A stretch of DNA of 64,000 nucleotides from NCBI GenBank assembly GCA_014898425.1, contig RCSZ01000006.1, forward strand, positions 2,480,001 through 2,544,000. Direction: 5' to 3'. Positions 34,972 through 46,285 of this stretch are shown here, one piece after another. A model generated the notes under the pieces. It did no database searches. It was not told the DNA's origin and worked only from the letters and a program-made list of their open reading frames with translations. Position numbers and translations under genes: made by a program. The first letter of the stretch is position 1, and each line of letters begins with the position of its first letter. The stretch comes from Botryotinia globosa (Eukaryota; Ascomycota; Leotiomycetes; Helotiales; Sclerotiniaceae).

Positions 34972-36811
34972 TCAAACTTTCTCAGAACCAATGACACTGT
35001 TCATCATGTTCGAGGTTTCTAGCCCAACTGACTTGCCCTCGTCTTTTTCTCTTCTCCTCTCCTCTGCGACCTTTTTGAGGTTGAACCATTGCATTCCGCA
35101 AGCAAATGGCAAGGACAAACATGCTGCCGCCAAAGCGTAATACATTGCATCTCTAATAGCAATGGTGTATGCTTCTCTCAAGACAGTCAACACAATCTCC
35201 GAGCCACCGGCTAAATCCTGTAAGCCACTGGCGCCAACTTTGATAACTGCTTCTGCTGATACAGCAGTGGTATGAGCTGGTACGCTGGTCTGTAATCTTG
35301 ACAGAAAGAGGGATTGTGCGATGGAGACAGAGACGGAAGAACCAATCTGATACATGAATACCGCAATGGCATTTCCAGTAGGAGCGTCTTCTTCACTCAA
35401 AACAATTTGCAGTGCGGTATATGGAAGCTGCTGTGCCATTCCAGTTCCCCATCCATTGATTACCATATATGCAGCCCATTTGACCGTGGATGTGTTGGTA
35501 TCAATCGTAGTAAGGAGGCCGGCACAGACCATTGCGATAATCGTTCCAAGAATCATGTATGGAACGTAGTATCCCCATTTTGTTACCACAACTCCAGTAA
35601 GTGACAGGCCAATGATTTGAGGAAGGACTATCGCGATGAATCGGGTACCACTTTGGATTGCTGTAACACCTTGGATGGACTGGAAGTAAATGGGTAGATA
35701 ATAAGCATAAACAAAGCTCATCATGCCAAATGTCATGAGGAATATGCTGCCCATCAGAATTGATCTTTGTCGAAGAATACGCAAGGGAATTGTGGCATGT
35801 TCGCCTCGTTTCCATTGTAGGATGCCGAAGGATATCATGAGTAAGCCAAAGCCAATGAATAGTCCAATAACTTTGGATGATTTCCATGGCACGGTCTGCC
35901 CGCCCCATTGTAATGCTAGAAGAAGGCAATATATAGCTCCGAGAAATAGTAGGACTCCGCCAATATCCATACGTTTCAATTTTGTTGGAAGATCTAAGGC
36001 ACGGTTCGAATTTCGTACGCCTTTGATTCGAAAGAATAGTACGATAAAAACAAGTACAACAGCGCCCATAGGTACGTTACTATAATTTGGTTAGTGAATG
36101 TAGATTCTCAAGGATAAACAGAATCCATTACATCCAAAAGCACCATCTCCAGGAGGCTTTATCAGTGAAGAACCCACCGAGCACAGGGCCAATACACACG
36201 CTAATAGCAAAAGAGCTGATAACTATGCCTTGGTACATAGGCCTCTTTTCGAGTTCAACCACAAAGTTGACGATGGCCAAACTTCCTTGATAGATTCCCG
36301 CTGCACCGAAACCAAGAACAGATCGGCCTCCGATGAGAACACTGGAGGAAGGGGCTGCCGCACATAATATAGAACCCACTATTTGATGTTAGATACCATT
36401 GAATCGACTCGCAAGGTGAAAGTACTTACATTCAAATAAAGCTATTGATCCCATGTAAACGATCTTAGGATCGAAGTATTTGTACAGGTTACCAAACAAA
36501 GGTTGGAATGCTGTAACGGTAAGAAGATATGCTGAACCATACCAGGCCACATCATTCAATGCATGGAAATCAGATGTAATTCTGGGAATTGCAACAGCAA
36601 TAATATTCATATCCAATGCTAGAAGAAAGACTCCCAAGCATAAAGACCCGATGACAGCCGCCAGACGCCATGAGTGAAGAAAAAGCTCATCGGACTTGAA
36701 CGTTTGGAGGCTTGCGGGTCTTGAAACATCCGTAATGGCCACAGCGCCCATATCTTTATCGATAGAGACAGTGTCCTTGCTGGACAGAGCTTCGTCTTGA
36801 TTCAATGTCAT
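34972..36811 (-). CDS. MFS drug/metabolite efflux transporter, DHA2-type (14 helices)
   Basis: Proton-driven plasma-membrane exporter of the kind found in fungal secondary-metabolite clusters and azole resistance. ATG 36811. Exon 1 ends at 36430; two introns are spliced as LFE-LGSIL and CFW-INVPMG. It has about 560 aa. TM1 is VIGSLCLGVFLLALDMNIIAVAIP with the D-xNIIxxAIP signature; WYGSAYLLT follows; motif C-like SISxGPxxGG appears as SVCIGPVLGGFF; WRWCFWINVPMGAVV is the hallmark after TM6. Further helices follow, through MYYALAAACLSLPFACGMQWF. The Ser/Thr/Asp-rich N-terminus and EERRREKDEG tail are cytosolic. No lesion is seen. It lies inside the inverted segment between P450-2 and P450-3. 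Confidence 0.92.
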
Positions 36812-37786
36812 GGCTGGTAGATGATTCTGAACCACTTGAAGTCGTGAATGTCTTGTCTGGTGGCGTAAAATGCCTTTTGTATGAGATCAAAGATGAATGT
36901 AAAACTTCAGCAATTTGGACCTCGTGAGTTTTGTCAACCCCCTACCCACCATTCTCCATTTTTGGTTGAAAAGAGATTACATGGCATGAGTGACAAACAG
37001 CCTTCACCGTTTGCTCAGCGGGGGGGGAGGGGGGGGTGTTTTGCCAGATATCATGATTACCTCCAAAAATGTATAAGGCTTGACCACCTAACTGGAGATA
37101 GTATCGCTTCTAGCTGATCTCAGCATAAGAGGCAAAGTTATGCTGAAGCCTGAGAGTAGACAATGTATATCCGGCTTGGTGCCTATCTCTCCCGTCATTT
37201 TGATACGCAAGTTATCTACGGGGCTACAATCATCACTGTGGACTGTGGACATGGAATTCGACAAGGGGGAGAATTTTTAGACCCCCCTGTCACCTGATGT
37301 GACGCTAAAATTTAGTGCGCAGATTTTAGCTCCCAATATAAATTTGATGTGAAGAGGTGGTCAATGCAGAACAACCTTGATCTCGTAAAGTATGAACGAC
37401 CGGGAAATGTCTCATTTGGGTAATATCGCATCATGATAGTTCGTGATAGTGATTCGTGATTGGATCTCAAGGCAGATTCTCAATATCAAATTGACGCCTG
37501 GGGATGGACCAATCTGGGGACCGCGCATCTGGAAATTTGAACAAGAACCCCATAGTACAATCAGCACTATGCGACTAGTATTGGCAAACTCCTGTCTTGG
37601 GGGCTGAATCTCTCATGTTCAACAGTGGAGGAGGCAAAAGTGAGGAAGTATATCTACTTATGTCGATCCTCTTGGGTCTCCAATTGAAGAGATCGTCAAG
37701 CACTTCTTTCGTTTTCACTCGCATATTATCTTTGCTCCAGAAATTTTCAAGTCCACAAAGCTCTTCAGAGAGTAGACTATCTCACA
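36812..37786. promoter_or_regulatory. divergent interval, MFS transporter / P450-3
   Basis: 975 bp between divergent starts; should hold both promoters. A G-rich tract (GGGGGGGAGG) lies near 37021-37037. Short repeats TCGTGATAGTGATTCGTGATT occur at 37440-37460. No gene is supported. Confidence 0.5.
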
Positions 37787-39557
37787 ATGTTTCTCAACGC
37801 AGCTTGGAGATTTGTATCCACAAGCGAGTATTCACAGTACTTCCTCGCAGCAGCACTATTCGGCACTTGGCTTCTCTCATGGCGTTTGTGGAGATTCACC
37901 ATTCGGCCATACCTTAGACCACAAGACCCCGTCGAACTTCCATATTGGATACCAAGTAGGTGATCTTCTCATTGTCTACTTCAGCATTTACTAACACTAT
38001 CTAGTTCTAGGACACAGTCTTAGTTTCTTCCAGAATTCTGATGGTTTGATTGAGCGTGGCTTGTACGTTAGCGTTTTCATTTTCATCTTCTCAGTTGTCT
38101 TGATATGTTCATTTCTTCTGGAATGTTATACTAATACCCGCGTTTCAGAGACTATACTGGCAGAACCCACGAGCCCTTTGCACTTCAAGTGGCTTCGCAA
38201 TTATTCTATATTGTTACAGGACCCAAGGATGTCGCAGAAGTCTACAGAAATGTAGCCACCCTGAGTTGGGATGGCCACTTGTCTCAAATTCTTTCCAACT
38301 TTGGCTTCACTGGTAAAGCATTGAAGTTAGCATGGCATGTACCCATTCCTGGAGACAAATGCTATATGCACAAGAATCCAGTCAACCCAAAGCAGTTGTC
38401 TCTTGTCAAACTCATTGAGGAAGTTTACATTGCACAATTACTCCCTGGTGTGCACATGACCGAAATGTCAGAGAAATTTATTGTGTCACTCAAAGACTCC
38501 CTCCAACCACCAAAAATGGACTTTTGTACCTTGAGCAGGAATGGTCTCACTCGCCGGGTCTCATTGAAAGCACTTTGTCGATCTACCCTTGTGGAAGCTG
38601 CAACCTTTTCCATGTTCGACAAAGCTCTCCACAAGCTCAACCCAGATATTGTACAGCACATGTTGGACTTTAATGATAGTGCCTGGATGGTTTTCTTCGG
38701 TCTTCCCGAGATATTCTCAGCCAAAGTAGCCAAAGCCCGCAAAACAATGCAAAAGACAATGGCCGAATTTGCTCGCCTTCCAGAAAAGGAGCGTGAGGGG
38801 CAAGCTTGGGGAATTGGAACGATTCTAAAGGCACAGGAAATTGTTGGTATTGATATCGAGAGTAGAGCTTGCATGCTTTTATTGATCTACTGGGCGTAAG
38901 TTTATTGATTCCTGTGTACAAGAATAACCTCTAACAATCAATAGTGCAAACTCAAATGAGTACAACATCTCCTTTTGGCTTATTGCTCATCTTGTTTACA
39001 ACGTACCTCTTATGGAGCGAGTTCGCGACGAATTGGAAGCAGGCTGGAAGGACGGCGAGCTTGACATCAAATATCTATGTGCCAATTCTCCCAATCTTGA
39101 TGGTGCATTCCAAGAATCACTACGCTTGAACGGAGGTGCCATGATGAGTCGTCAAGTCAAACAGCCAACTATGATCGGTAACAAACTAATGCAACCTGGA
39201 TCTAATGTTCTCATGCCTTCCCGACAACTACACATGAACGAAAGTGTCTGAGGTAAAGATTATAAGAGCTTTGATGCAGAGAGATTTGTTAGAGACAAAG
39301 GCATGCTGAAACATTCTTCTTACCGCCCATTTGGTGGTGGAATCAGTTACTGCCCTGGGCGTGTTATGGCTAAGGAGCAGGTTTACGCTTTTGTTGCTAT
39401 TATTTTCAGAAGATTTGATGTTAAGTTGGCACCTGGGATAAATGGAAAATTCCCGGTCTTGGATGAGAGCACACCTTCACTCGGAATTACAGGTCCAGTG
39501 AAAAACATGGATGTGTTCATGGACTTGATTGAAAGAGAGAAGTATAATCTATACTGA
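37787..39557 (+). pseudogene. cytochrome P450 (CYP7/CYP8-like) with in-frame TGA
   Basis: Start at 37787 (MFLNAAWRFVS, anchor FLAAALFGTWLLSW). Three short introns lie near 37955-38005, 38062-38148 and 38897-38944. Core blocks are LFYIVTGPKDVAEVYRN, GFTGKALKLAW, MVFFGLPEIFSAKVAKAR, the I-helix region LLLIYWA-ANSNEYNISFWL, DGAFQESLRLNGG (K-helix ExxR) and the heme loop PFGGGISYCPGRVMAKEQ. This resembles the fungal oxysterol-7-alpha-hydroxylase-like (CYP7/CYP8) branch. A TGA at 39249-39251 interrupts HMNESV-stop-GKDYKSFDAERF. The frame is open on both sides and no plausible intron removes it, so a point nonsense mutation (expected Trp, TGG to TGA) is likely. The remaining C-terminus is intact. 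Confidence 0.8.
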
Positions 39558-39910
39558 GAGGGATGGTTAGGAACGATTCAATGAGGGGGTTTCATAAAAT
39601 GCTTTGTTATAGCTTCGTCTTTATTTTATGTACATATTTTTAACAACTTTTTGAGCGCCGAGAGGAACAATTGAATTTCATCGAACATTTAACATTTTTC
39701 TTAATGCCCTACTGATAATGAGATTGTCGTAGTGTATTTGACTAATCGAGGTTCCCTGCGTCATTGATTTGCGTTGAAAATTCTTCCACGCCATGACATG
39801 GCTTTAATTTAATATGAAGTGATACAGCACGCGAGAGTGTTAGAAGGCTATCATTTGTTGCGTCTCGTTTAGATGTCATTCTAGACGTCGGTATTAAGCG
39901 ATTGAATATT
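39558..39910. other. 3' flank of P450-3, no gene
   Basis: AT-rich spacer leading into the inverted-repeat element. A weak, transition-rich extension of the left repeat arm may reach back to about 39885 (GACGTCGGTATTAAGCG). Confidence 0.4.
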
Positions 39911-40404
39911 ATTACACCCAATTTCATAACATGTGTCCAAAAGAAAAAGCACTTTTTCAATATCATCTAATCAAAATTCCAAAAACTAAAAAATTCAATT
40001 TAATTAATATAGTTTCAAATTAAAAAAACTTTGTATTATAATATAGATCTCAATTGAAAAAATCAATAAATAAAATCTGAATGATTTTGATTAGAAATTT
40101 ATTGAATTGAAAGTGAATAAATGAAAATTCAATTCTCGAAAGTTCAGAAGTCTAAAAACTATATTAAAAATTATAATTTTATTCAATTATTTTTAATTCA
40201 ATAAATTTTCAATTAAAATTATTCAAATTTTATTTATTGATTATTTCAATTGAGATTTATATTATATTACAAAGTTTTTTCAATTTGAAGCTATATTGAT
40301 TGAATTGAAAGCAATTGAAGTATTTTTATATAGGATTTAGCAAAAAGTTGATTAGATCAAAAAAAAGTCACGTTTTGGACACACGTTATGAAATCGGGTG
40401 TAGT
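39911..40404. mobile_element. MITE-like long inverted-repeat element, about 494 bp
   Basis: Left arm about 39911-40100 and right arm about 40205-40404 are near-perfect inverted complements. The outer ends read TACACCCAATTTCATAAC (left) and TACACCCGATTTCATAAC (right, complement). Internal blocks such as AAAAAACTTTGTATTATAATAT and TCTCAATTGAAAAAATCAAT recur on the other arm. Many differences between the arms are transitions (A/G or C/T). The interior is extremely AT-rich, has no coding capacity, and should fold into a long hairpin. A target-site duplication is not clear. Confidence 0.75.
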
Positions 40405-41345
40405 CAGGGAATCTGTCAGACGAACGGGCCGCTCAAGTATCGACATCATTCATACACATGCGCGGGTAGAATTGGATTGTGAACCCAACGCAACGGTTCC
40501 TTCAAAACCATGGTACCTCAAGCCCAAAACTTTGTTCTTTACTGATAGGCTTTCACAAACGTGGCACAATCTTCACAAATCGTGCAATACCGACGATTAA
40601 AATTCTCCGCATGCGAATTATGCGACATACACGATGGTATCACACTCAGCCATGCTTGGACGGAGCTAAACCCAAATTAGGCAGGTGAATTTTTGGCCTA
40701 TGTGATTGCACAAATTAGACGCACTGGCCACAAGGCACACGTCGGTCTCACATCCAGGCGGTTGGAAATGAGAATTAGACACGCTTCCTCCGTGACTCCT
40801 CCTGTCACAAAATCTCGATAAGCATATAAACAAAGAATTGGCAGAGCGATACTGTGTGACGGTAGTTTTTTGAGTTTGTGACTAGTGAAACCAAGGATCT
40901 GGAGGAGTACTCACGAACCATACAGGGTAATGAGCTCGGCGGCTAACGCAGTTGGGGTCTCTACAGGCTTTGGCCGTGAGATAGACGACTGACCATGAGA
41001 TTCTTGCAGAAATTTTGGCAGAATGTATCGCGAGAATTACGACCTTACTAATCTAGGGCTTACCTTACAGTAATAAACGCATGGCACAGTGGGTTCACCG
41101 ATCACAGTGGGCAGATTCAATAGAACTTACGGACACCCCCATCCTAAAAGGCTGTGATGAAAGAGACCCCATCCTTATTTGATTTCCATGTGGCATCTCT
41201 GTAATCAGTGGCAGTAGATAAGCACTACGTTTCTCCATATTCGAGAGTTTCAAACGCAAGCTTTCTTCTTTTGTACCGTGGGCAATCATCCTCCACTGAT
41301 TCAGTATAGACAACCAAGTTACTCGAGGTTGACTCATTATACACC
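40405..41345. other. upstream region of receptor 5' half, no gene
   Basis: No coding support. It presumably contains the original receptor promoter. Confidence 0.4.
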
Positions 41346-41760
41346 ATGTCTACTTCTACTTCGGGTTCAGTGGCCACTGTTGAGCCAACAAAGGTTGATA
41401 TGAAACCCTTCCTGGTACGTGCACTTGTTGTATTCACGAATGCTGGGGAAGCCTCAACTAACAATCATTCAGGGTGTCATCTGGGGAGGTTTCGCAATAG
41501 CTGCAATTTGTATGGCCTTACGGACATTCTCTAGAATTAAGACTTTCAAAAGCCTCTATAACGACGATATTTTTGCCTTTCTGGCCTTGGCTCTCGCACT
41601 TGCCAGTGCAATACTATGGCAGATTCATGCCCAAGCAATGTTCGACCTCATGGCCGTGTCAGCTGGGATCAAAATGCCTGGAGCGGATTTCGTTACCAAC
41701 AGTGAGGCTTATTCCAAAGCATCTGGAGTCGTCATCATCCTCTTTTACTCCACTTTGTGG
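41346..41760 (+). pseudogene. 5' half of the split PTH11-like receptor
   Basis: ATG 41346. Exon 1 is 41346-41414 (23 codons) and exon 2 is 41473-41760 (exactly 96 codons). It encodes the N-terminal helices: GVIWGGFAIAAICMALRTFSR, the YNDDIFAFLALALALASAI turn with the DD signature typical of the family, and SKASGVVIILFYSTLW. At 41760 the receptor similarity stops in mid-gene. The remaining half (SVKFSFLLF onward) is at 31299-30399 on the minus strand in the matching phase 0. Without it the frame ends in an unrelated 15-codon tail. Confidence 0.88.
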
Positions 41761-41827
41761 GTTCAGATTGCTGTTGCAACTGTTACATCCCGAAAGAATG
41801 TTCTTTAAATGGGAGAAGAGAGTCTGA
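41761..41827 (+). pseudogene. displaced 3' end of P450-2
   Basis: In the phase set by joining to P450-2 (KEDTG plus these bases), this reads FRLLLQLLHPER, then MFFKWEKRV and TGA at 41825-41827. That is a typical P450 C-terminal strand (LLQxLHPER...xW). It follows the receptor half without a gap. Confidence 0.82.
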
Positions 41828-44241
41828 TTGCCCTATGTGCGGGAAGATGTTCTTGTAGAAGATGGAAGGAATATATATGCATTGTAATTATTTAGTTGTA
41901 AAGGTATTAAAGGCTCATCTCATTCTGTTCACTACGTGCATCGTAACTTATCCCCACGAGGCGGATACGGACAATCCTTCCATGATCAATTCAAGTTTGC
42001 CATTGGAATTGAGAACGTCCTCGGAATTCGAATCGCAACTACCAAAAGACTTAGCGGCTGGGAATCTTCTCGATAACAAATTTACTGTCTCAATTCACTG
42101 GTGTTAAAGTGGTCGCATCTCCATGCCTGATTTACATTGCATTCAAAGCTGTCCTTGTTGCTCAAGGAGTGCGTCATAGAAAGTCCAGACGCAGGAAATC
42201 CTGAAAACCAAGACGCTCAACTTCTCTTCCTCGTCAATTCCCAGACAGTGAAGTGAACGATGTAATAGAGCTCATTAAACTTTGGATTGAGATTGGGTTA
42301 AGTCTAGAATACCAGGACATATTCGTGAACGAGCCAAAGGGAACAGGAAAACCACAGGATTCTGTATCCCAACGGACTATCGAAATTCAAATGCTGCGGC
42401 ATGAATACGTCCATGAATTGGTGATGGGATACACAGCGCACATGATGCAGGCAGTTGTCAAACATGGTGTTGCGTTCATGCAAAGTATGAGGCTCGATAC
42501 TTAGCTATAGTATCTCCAGCGCCTATCAATATTTTTGGATACAAAGTCATCCTTGATGAACTTGACCTTGAAATAAGTGGAAATGAAAAGCTTTCACCAT
42601 GGCAAATAAAACGGTTCGGTATAACCAAATTGTCTGTTGTTTCTTGATATCTCCATCAGACTTGAGTATGCTCAAATGCGAACTTTTAGATTATATCTTC
42701 CACCGGTCAGGATCTTATTGTTTCACAGTGCGAGAGACTTTCAAACATGTTTGAGAACAAGTTTGGCTTTCTACACAGATTCTTATTTTCCATGGAACAA
42801 GGTGGAGGTTCTCAGCCCCTCTGAATTCCAGTATGATCTCCAAGAGCTATTGGTATATCAATGCAGGATGCACGTGGATGTTATGCCATTTATTCTCTCG
42901 AGACTGGATTCATCTTGTGAGGAGTTTATTGATCGATAAATCATTAATAGTCTTAGTCTCATAATGCAAACCTCTCTTCGTGCCGCGTTCTGTTTCTGGC
43001 CTTTTGTTCGATTAGTACTGGCCGGCAATCAATCTGAATAGTTGGACCTTGGTAGCTCGCGGAAGACAAAGAGAACCATGTTTATCGCCTGGAAATATGT
43101 TTGAAGTTGGAAGGGATCTTATCACCATGTCTTGACGGGACGCAAGTAGAATTAGCACGCCTATTATCGGAGGAGATCAAGAGAGCCCGCCTCAGTCTCT
43201 TGGCTCTGTATGATATCAAGAGGAGCATAGCAAGAGCCTGACATCGATTATTGCTCATTTTTGACCCTGGTATCACTAGTCTACAGCTCAGCAATTTGAT
43301 TGAACGGTCGAAAGGGTCATTGAGGATCTTACAAAAACAGGACTATGGTGTCTCGGAGCAGCAAGGTTGAGCATTGTACCGAAAGATTGTGTCTAAGCTC
43401 TGCAAAATAGATTCATATAACATTCCCTTGAATTTAGTCTAAGATTTATTCAGTGAAATTTTCCAAAGGAAGAACTTCTGGGTAGTGCTATATCCATTTT
43501 TCACGCAGCATTGTTGGTCCAAAGATATTGTGAATAAGATACGAGGTGAAGATGTAGATCTTAATACTTTCGGAAATCATTTCGAGGAAGTGGTAATTAA
43601 CCCATATGATGCAAAGATGCATGAGTGACTTTCTACTATAACATACTCGTTCCAAGCGAATGGTTTCTCAAGCGGACTACAACGCGATGATACTCTCACG
43701 CACGAAATCTGTGAAGCTCGATATGATCAAGTTGTTATTGAATTCAAGGATAGGAAAGGCGGTATCAGATGCTGGAATATCATAACAGAGCACTGAGCTC
43801 TCAGAAGATCTTTTCTTAAAACCACTCAAATGGCAAACTCGTTTGATTCTCAAATATCTCATTTGGTATGCAGATTCTGCGCTGTGTAGAATAGGAGCAT
43901 ATCTTTACCTTCCTAGGAATATTATAAATGATACATTACATCGCATTTCGCAAAGTGGACCAGTATTAAACCAGAAGTCTAAATTTTTCTTCTCAATCTC
44001 CCCCAAAAATGGCATTGACACGAAATAACGAACCTCAAGACAAATACAGTAGGCCAAATCAACCATATCCCGGTAGACATATATGCATCCTTCATATGAT
44101 ATTCCCGTGACTCCTGCACAGGAGTATTGCGCGTGGATTCTTCTTCTCATTCATTATTGAGAATTTCGTTGATTGTATGGCAATTGTTTTATTATTCAAC
44201 TAACAAATTACAGGGTATATATATAATATTTCTCACAACTG
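41828..44241. other. gene-poor region right of inversion breakpoint
   Basis: Short open frames at 42253-42504 and 42637-42939, plus a third stretch near 42515-42645, look like protein fragments broken by stops, but I cannot assign a family. Possibly one decayed gene; not called. Confidence 0.4.
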
Positions 44242-44577
44242 TATAGCATTTCATATGGATTTTTCAATTCAAGATAATTTTCGAATTTTATATTTACTAC
44301 TCAATTCTTTTTTCTTCTTCTTCTAATCATTCTAATCTTTTTTCATTAATTATTTCAATTAATTTCTTTTATTATTATTTCTCTTTTTTATATAAATTGA
44401 ATGAATTATTATTGATTTCCATTTAGATTTTTACTAATAATTATTTTTAGTGTAATGTTTTTCAATTATATTCCTTTTATATTAAATCATATTAAACTAT
44501 ATTAAATTAAATAGTTAATTAATGAATTTAAAATTCGAAAAACTTTTTGGATTGAAAACTCTATATGAAGTGCTATA
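44242..44577. mobile_element. MITE-like element, about 336 bp with roughly 50-bp terminal inverted repeats
   Basis: The left end begins TATAGCATTTCATATGG. The right end, read as complement, begins TATAGCACTTCATATAG. Similarity continues inward through TTTTTCAAT and TTTCGAATTTTA for about 50 bp. The interior is over 80% AT and non-coding. A related right end is found at 53949-53965. Confidence 0.7.
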
Positions 44578-44905
44578 TATCATATCTAGGATATGATTAT
44601 TTAACATACAATAGACTTGGAACTGAATAGTAAGCGATCTTAGTTCAAGTCCGGTTCATATTTTCATCGTAGGAATTTACAAGCAAGTCAATTCAAAATT
44701 CGATTTGAGTCTACATCACATCAATCAATTTCAAATTTTGGGGCTTTTGGAACTTCTATCATTTCTAAACGCTAGTTTGTATGTGTAACAAAAAGACTGC
44801 AAAAAGAGACTCCTAATCAAAAACAGTATATATACATTGAAAACCAAACTCTCATTTATGCATCCAGGTTAATCCCCTGTCGTTTTGAGCAAAGCACTAA
44901 AATGC
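44578..44905. other. 3' flank of AA9 gene, no gene
   Basis: AT-rich. A B-box-like string (AGTTCAAGTCC near 44643) lacks a matching T-stem or A box, so no tRNA is called. Confidence 0.5.
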
Positions 44906-46053
44906 TTATGCGTCACAGCTTTCATCATCAGAAGCAGCGGCGGAAGTAGCGGCTGGGGCGACAGATGTGATCATGGTGGTTGGGGCAGGAGTTGTAGATA
45001 CAACGGCACCGACTGCGCTTGAAATGGCAGCGGATGAAGCAGCGGAAGTAACAGCGGCGGCCGAGCTAGCGGCGGCACTGGTAGCAACAACGGCGACAGA
45101 AGAAGCAGCTCCAGATGCGGCAGATGCGGCAGAAGAAGCAACTCCAGATGCGGCTCCAGATGCGGCAGATGCGGCAGAAGAAGCAACTCCAGAAGCAACT
45201 CCAGATGCGGCTCCAGATGCGGCTCCAGATGAGGCTCCAGATGCGGCTCCAGATGCGGCTCCGGCAGAGTTGTACATAGGTGGACCGGGGATATTGTAGG
45301 CGAGGGAAGAGTAGATGCTGACCAAGATACCTGGGTCGGTAGGAGTGTAGAGAGCCTCACCGAGAGTTCCCTTAGGAGCGAGGGTACCGGAACCAGAGAC
45401 TTCCAAGTTGATACATTGAGGATAGTTTTGAGCACCACCCTCAGATCCAGCACTGTGGAGAGCAATAATCTCATGACGAGCGACGTAGTTTCCAGGAGCG
45501 AGATCAGCTGGGATAGTTGCGGTCCAGGTGTTGTTGTTGGCAATCATTTTGTCGGAAGCCCAGGTTCCGGGAACAGTGGTGTCGTCTATCAAGCCAGCTT
45601 CGTCAATCTTGAAGAATTCAAGAGTGGTCTTGTCAACGGTAGCACAGTCTCCCTTGCAGTTGGCAAGGTAGGTGATGACTGGACCATGATGTGAGTCAGG
45701 CCAGACAGTCCACTGGAAATCAATGGTTTCACCAGCGGCGATCTTAGCTGAGAGAGCAGCGTTTTTACCGTCTTTGGCACAGATGATATCACCAGTGGCA
45801 TAGGCAGATGGTGGTGTGAATCCGAGGTCAAGGTTGGTGTCAGACCAACCGATCGAATCAGGTTGTGGGGTTTGGTATGCGTAGCTGACGAGCCATCCAG
45901 TGTAGCTATGTTGAGTCAATATATTGAAGTTTTAAGATGACGCGGGAAAGTTTGAACTTACTAGGTTCCACCAGCTACAATACCGGAAACGTATCCGTGA
46001 GCAGAAACTGCGGCGACCATACCGGCGAAAGCGGTGAGCTTAGAGAAAGACAT
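44906..46053 (-). CDS. AA9 lytic polysaccharide monooxygenase (paralogue 1)
   Basis: Secreted copper enzyme that oxidatively cleaves cellulose or related beta-glucans. Exons 46053-45962 and 45905-44906; 363 aa. Signal peptide [18 protein letters not shown], then the copper-brace His1 at residue 19 (HGYVSGI). The second Cu ligand is His104 in [16 protein letters not shown], and the axial Tyr is near 192 in [12 protein letters not shown]. The family stretch [23 protein letters not shown] and [12 protein letters not shown] is complete. After about residue 250 a long Ala/Ser/Gly low-complexity tail ([12 protein letters not shown] units) ends in a short acidic SCDA. There is no CBM1. A TATA-like element lies upstream (see 46278-46285). 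It is a paralogue of the gene at 51.7 kb. Confidence 0.93.
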
Positions 46054-46277
46054 CTTGATTGATATTTTTTGACTTTGGAGAGAAAAAATGAAGGAGTTTG
46101 ATAATCGAATGGTAAAAAATTCACAAAAGAATTTGAGATGTTAGACCAGCTGAGTGAATGTAAAATGCTTGAAGCAAAAAGAGTGTGGTAGAGCGAGAAG
46201 AGAATGATAGAACTTGAATGTCCAAAGGCTTGCTTTGATGTGGTTGAAAGAAGAAGCATTGAGAGCGAAGTCGTCGG

Positions 46278-46285
46278 AATATATA
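46278..46285 (-). promoter_or_regulatory. candidate TATA box of AA9 paralogue 1
   Basis: The minus strand reads CTTATATATTCC about 225 bp before the ATG. Position and sequence are plausible; nothing else supports it. Confidence 0.3.

Noticed and set aside
42253..42939. Open frames that look protein-like in the decayed region
   Set aside because: No recognisable motif and no splice sites that join them; recorded only as possible relics.
44630..44680. Possible tRNA (B-box-like AGTTCAAGTCC)
   Set aside because: No T-stem pairing, no A box and no acceptor stem.
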